From Desarmillaria ectypa (lineage: Eukaryota; Basidiomycota; Agaricomycetes; Agaricales; Physalacriaceae), in NCBI GenBank assembly GCA_030407005.1, contig JAUDYN010000003.1:1674001-1738000 (forward strand): DNA of 64,000 bases, written 5' to 3'. The position numbers and the translations under genes are program-made. The notes beneath the pieces are model-generated. The model did not search any database and had not been told where the DNA came from. It saw only the letters and a program-made list of their open reading frames with translations. Shown piece by piece: positions 63,263-64,000 of this stretch. Positions within the stretch are counted from its first letter, which is position 1, and each line of letters starts with the position of its first letter.

Positions 63263-64000
63263 TCAATCGACGATATATACTACACACGCGTCTAGCTTTT
63301 CCACACTAAAGTTTGTGATACCGCACATACACACAGGACCCAAGGTCTGAATGCCTTTGTCTTGGTAGACCAAAGTTTGAGTACCTTGGTCACCTTTCGG
63401 GACGGAAATTCGCATCTCTTTGCTGCAGTGCAATGGAAGATGTACTGCAGATGGGGTGGGGGGATGGAATGACCGAATAGTCTGGTTCAAGAGGACTCGC
63501 AAGTCCCTCGGATAGTCCCTTCGTAGGTCGGGCCTTGTCGTGGGAGACCTCAAGTCACTTCGAAGAGCCTGGCACTTCTGACGCACCTTTGACTTCTTGG
63601 CTCTTTCCACCCGTTTCCTCTCCATGTTCTTAACCCGCTTATGAAGATTCTTAATACTTTCACCTTCCCTTCGTTCGCAGGCTCGGATCTGCCGTTCAGT
63701 TGGCTTTCAGGGTGCCTCAGGTATGTCAGGGTACTGTTGCCTCAGTTCTGCTTCAGCGACGCTAATTGAGATGATGAGATATATTTGAACCTGTATCCTA
63801 GGAAAGAGACGTACTCAGGGTGTCTACGTTTGTAAGTACTAATAGCGGCCAGTCTTTGGGTTCGAGCTCTCCGCAACTCTGCAACATTACTACCCCCAGG
63901 GTCGCTCGTAGGCTCTCGCGGCGAAGTTTGGCAGGTCTTAGGAACGAGGGTCAGAAGGTCCAATTGATGCTGTGATAGGGGTAGGGAGCCTGGAAGGAGC
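63263..64000 (-). pseudogene. Unknown basic coiled-coil-like gene with in-frame TGA, 5' end outside window
   Basis: I do not recognise the family. From the right edge the frame reads LDLLTLVPKTCQTSPREPTS, then NVAELRRARTQRLAAISTYK. An intron with donor GTACGT (63762-63814) leads to VAEAELRQQYPDIPEAP. A TGA (63707-63709) then interrupts, and the same frame continues KPTERQIRACERREGES, NLHKRVKNMERKRVERAKKS and on, ending VEKLDACVVYIVD before a stop at 63263. The Lys/Arg/Glu-rich stretch looks like a coiled coil. Since the same frame is open on both sides of the TGA, this is either a recent nonsense mutation, a missed exon border, or readthrough. The 5' part is missing. Confidence 0.4.

Overview
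The window looks like nuclear DNA from a basidiomycete fungus, most likely an agaricomycete mushroom. Genes are dense and lie on both strands. They are cut by many introns of about 50 nt, with GTRNGT-like donors, CTRAY-like branch points and short exons. The protein families (Tim21, V-ATPase subunit F, Blm10, fungal-type BTG/Tob, GH18 chitinase with CBM5/12, stand-alone PAH protein) fit that source. I saw no prokaryotic or viral genes, no CRISPR array and no convincing tRNA. All exon boundaries come from reading the sequence by eye. Family calls rest on motifs I recognise, not on database searches.

Layout, left to right. From 1 to 11 kb: SGT1/ecdysoneless (cut by the left edge), V-ATPase subunit F, Tim21, histone H3, a secreted fumarylacetoacetate-hydrolase-family protein, an unrecognised 613-aa protein with an acidic dileucine motif, a TRAX-like translin protein and a HIT-domain protein. 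From 11 to 24.3 kb: a first Blm10/PA200 proteasome activator, an RXT2-like protein, a REX-type exonuclease with an unclear 5' half, and biotin synthase. From 24.3 to 27.8 kb: gene-poor DNA with clustered GTTAATAAC motifs and signs of old repeats. From 27.8 to 35.4 kb: a BTG/Tob protein, ribosomal protein eS27, a mini PAH-domain protein, a RING protein, a low-complexity protein and a WRN-type exonuclease. From 36 to 49 kb: chitinase, CK2 alpha, a SET protein, mitochondrial DnaJ (Mdj1-like), a drug-transporter-like MFS protein and choline kinase. From 49.9 to 52.7 kb: a tandem CCCH zinc-finger protein. From 54.7 to 62.7 kb: a second, diverged Blm10/PA200. At the right edge: a basic coiled-coil-like gene with an in-frame stop.

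Most genes are unrelated housekeeping genes, so I see no operon-like pathway. The most notable feature is two Blm10/PA200 paralogues on the same strand, with about 35 kb between them. Each recovers the proteasome-opening C-terminal Tyr-Tyr-Ala only if a last phase-1 intron inside the second Tyr codon is spliced. Three GC-AG introns and three micro-exons (13, 21 and 21 nt) are also visible. Several close head-to-head pairs probably share promoters (SGT1/VMA7, TRAX/HIT, CK2 alpha/SET, 34.2 kb pair).
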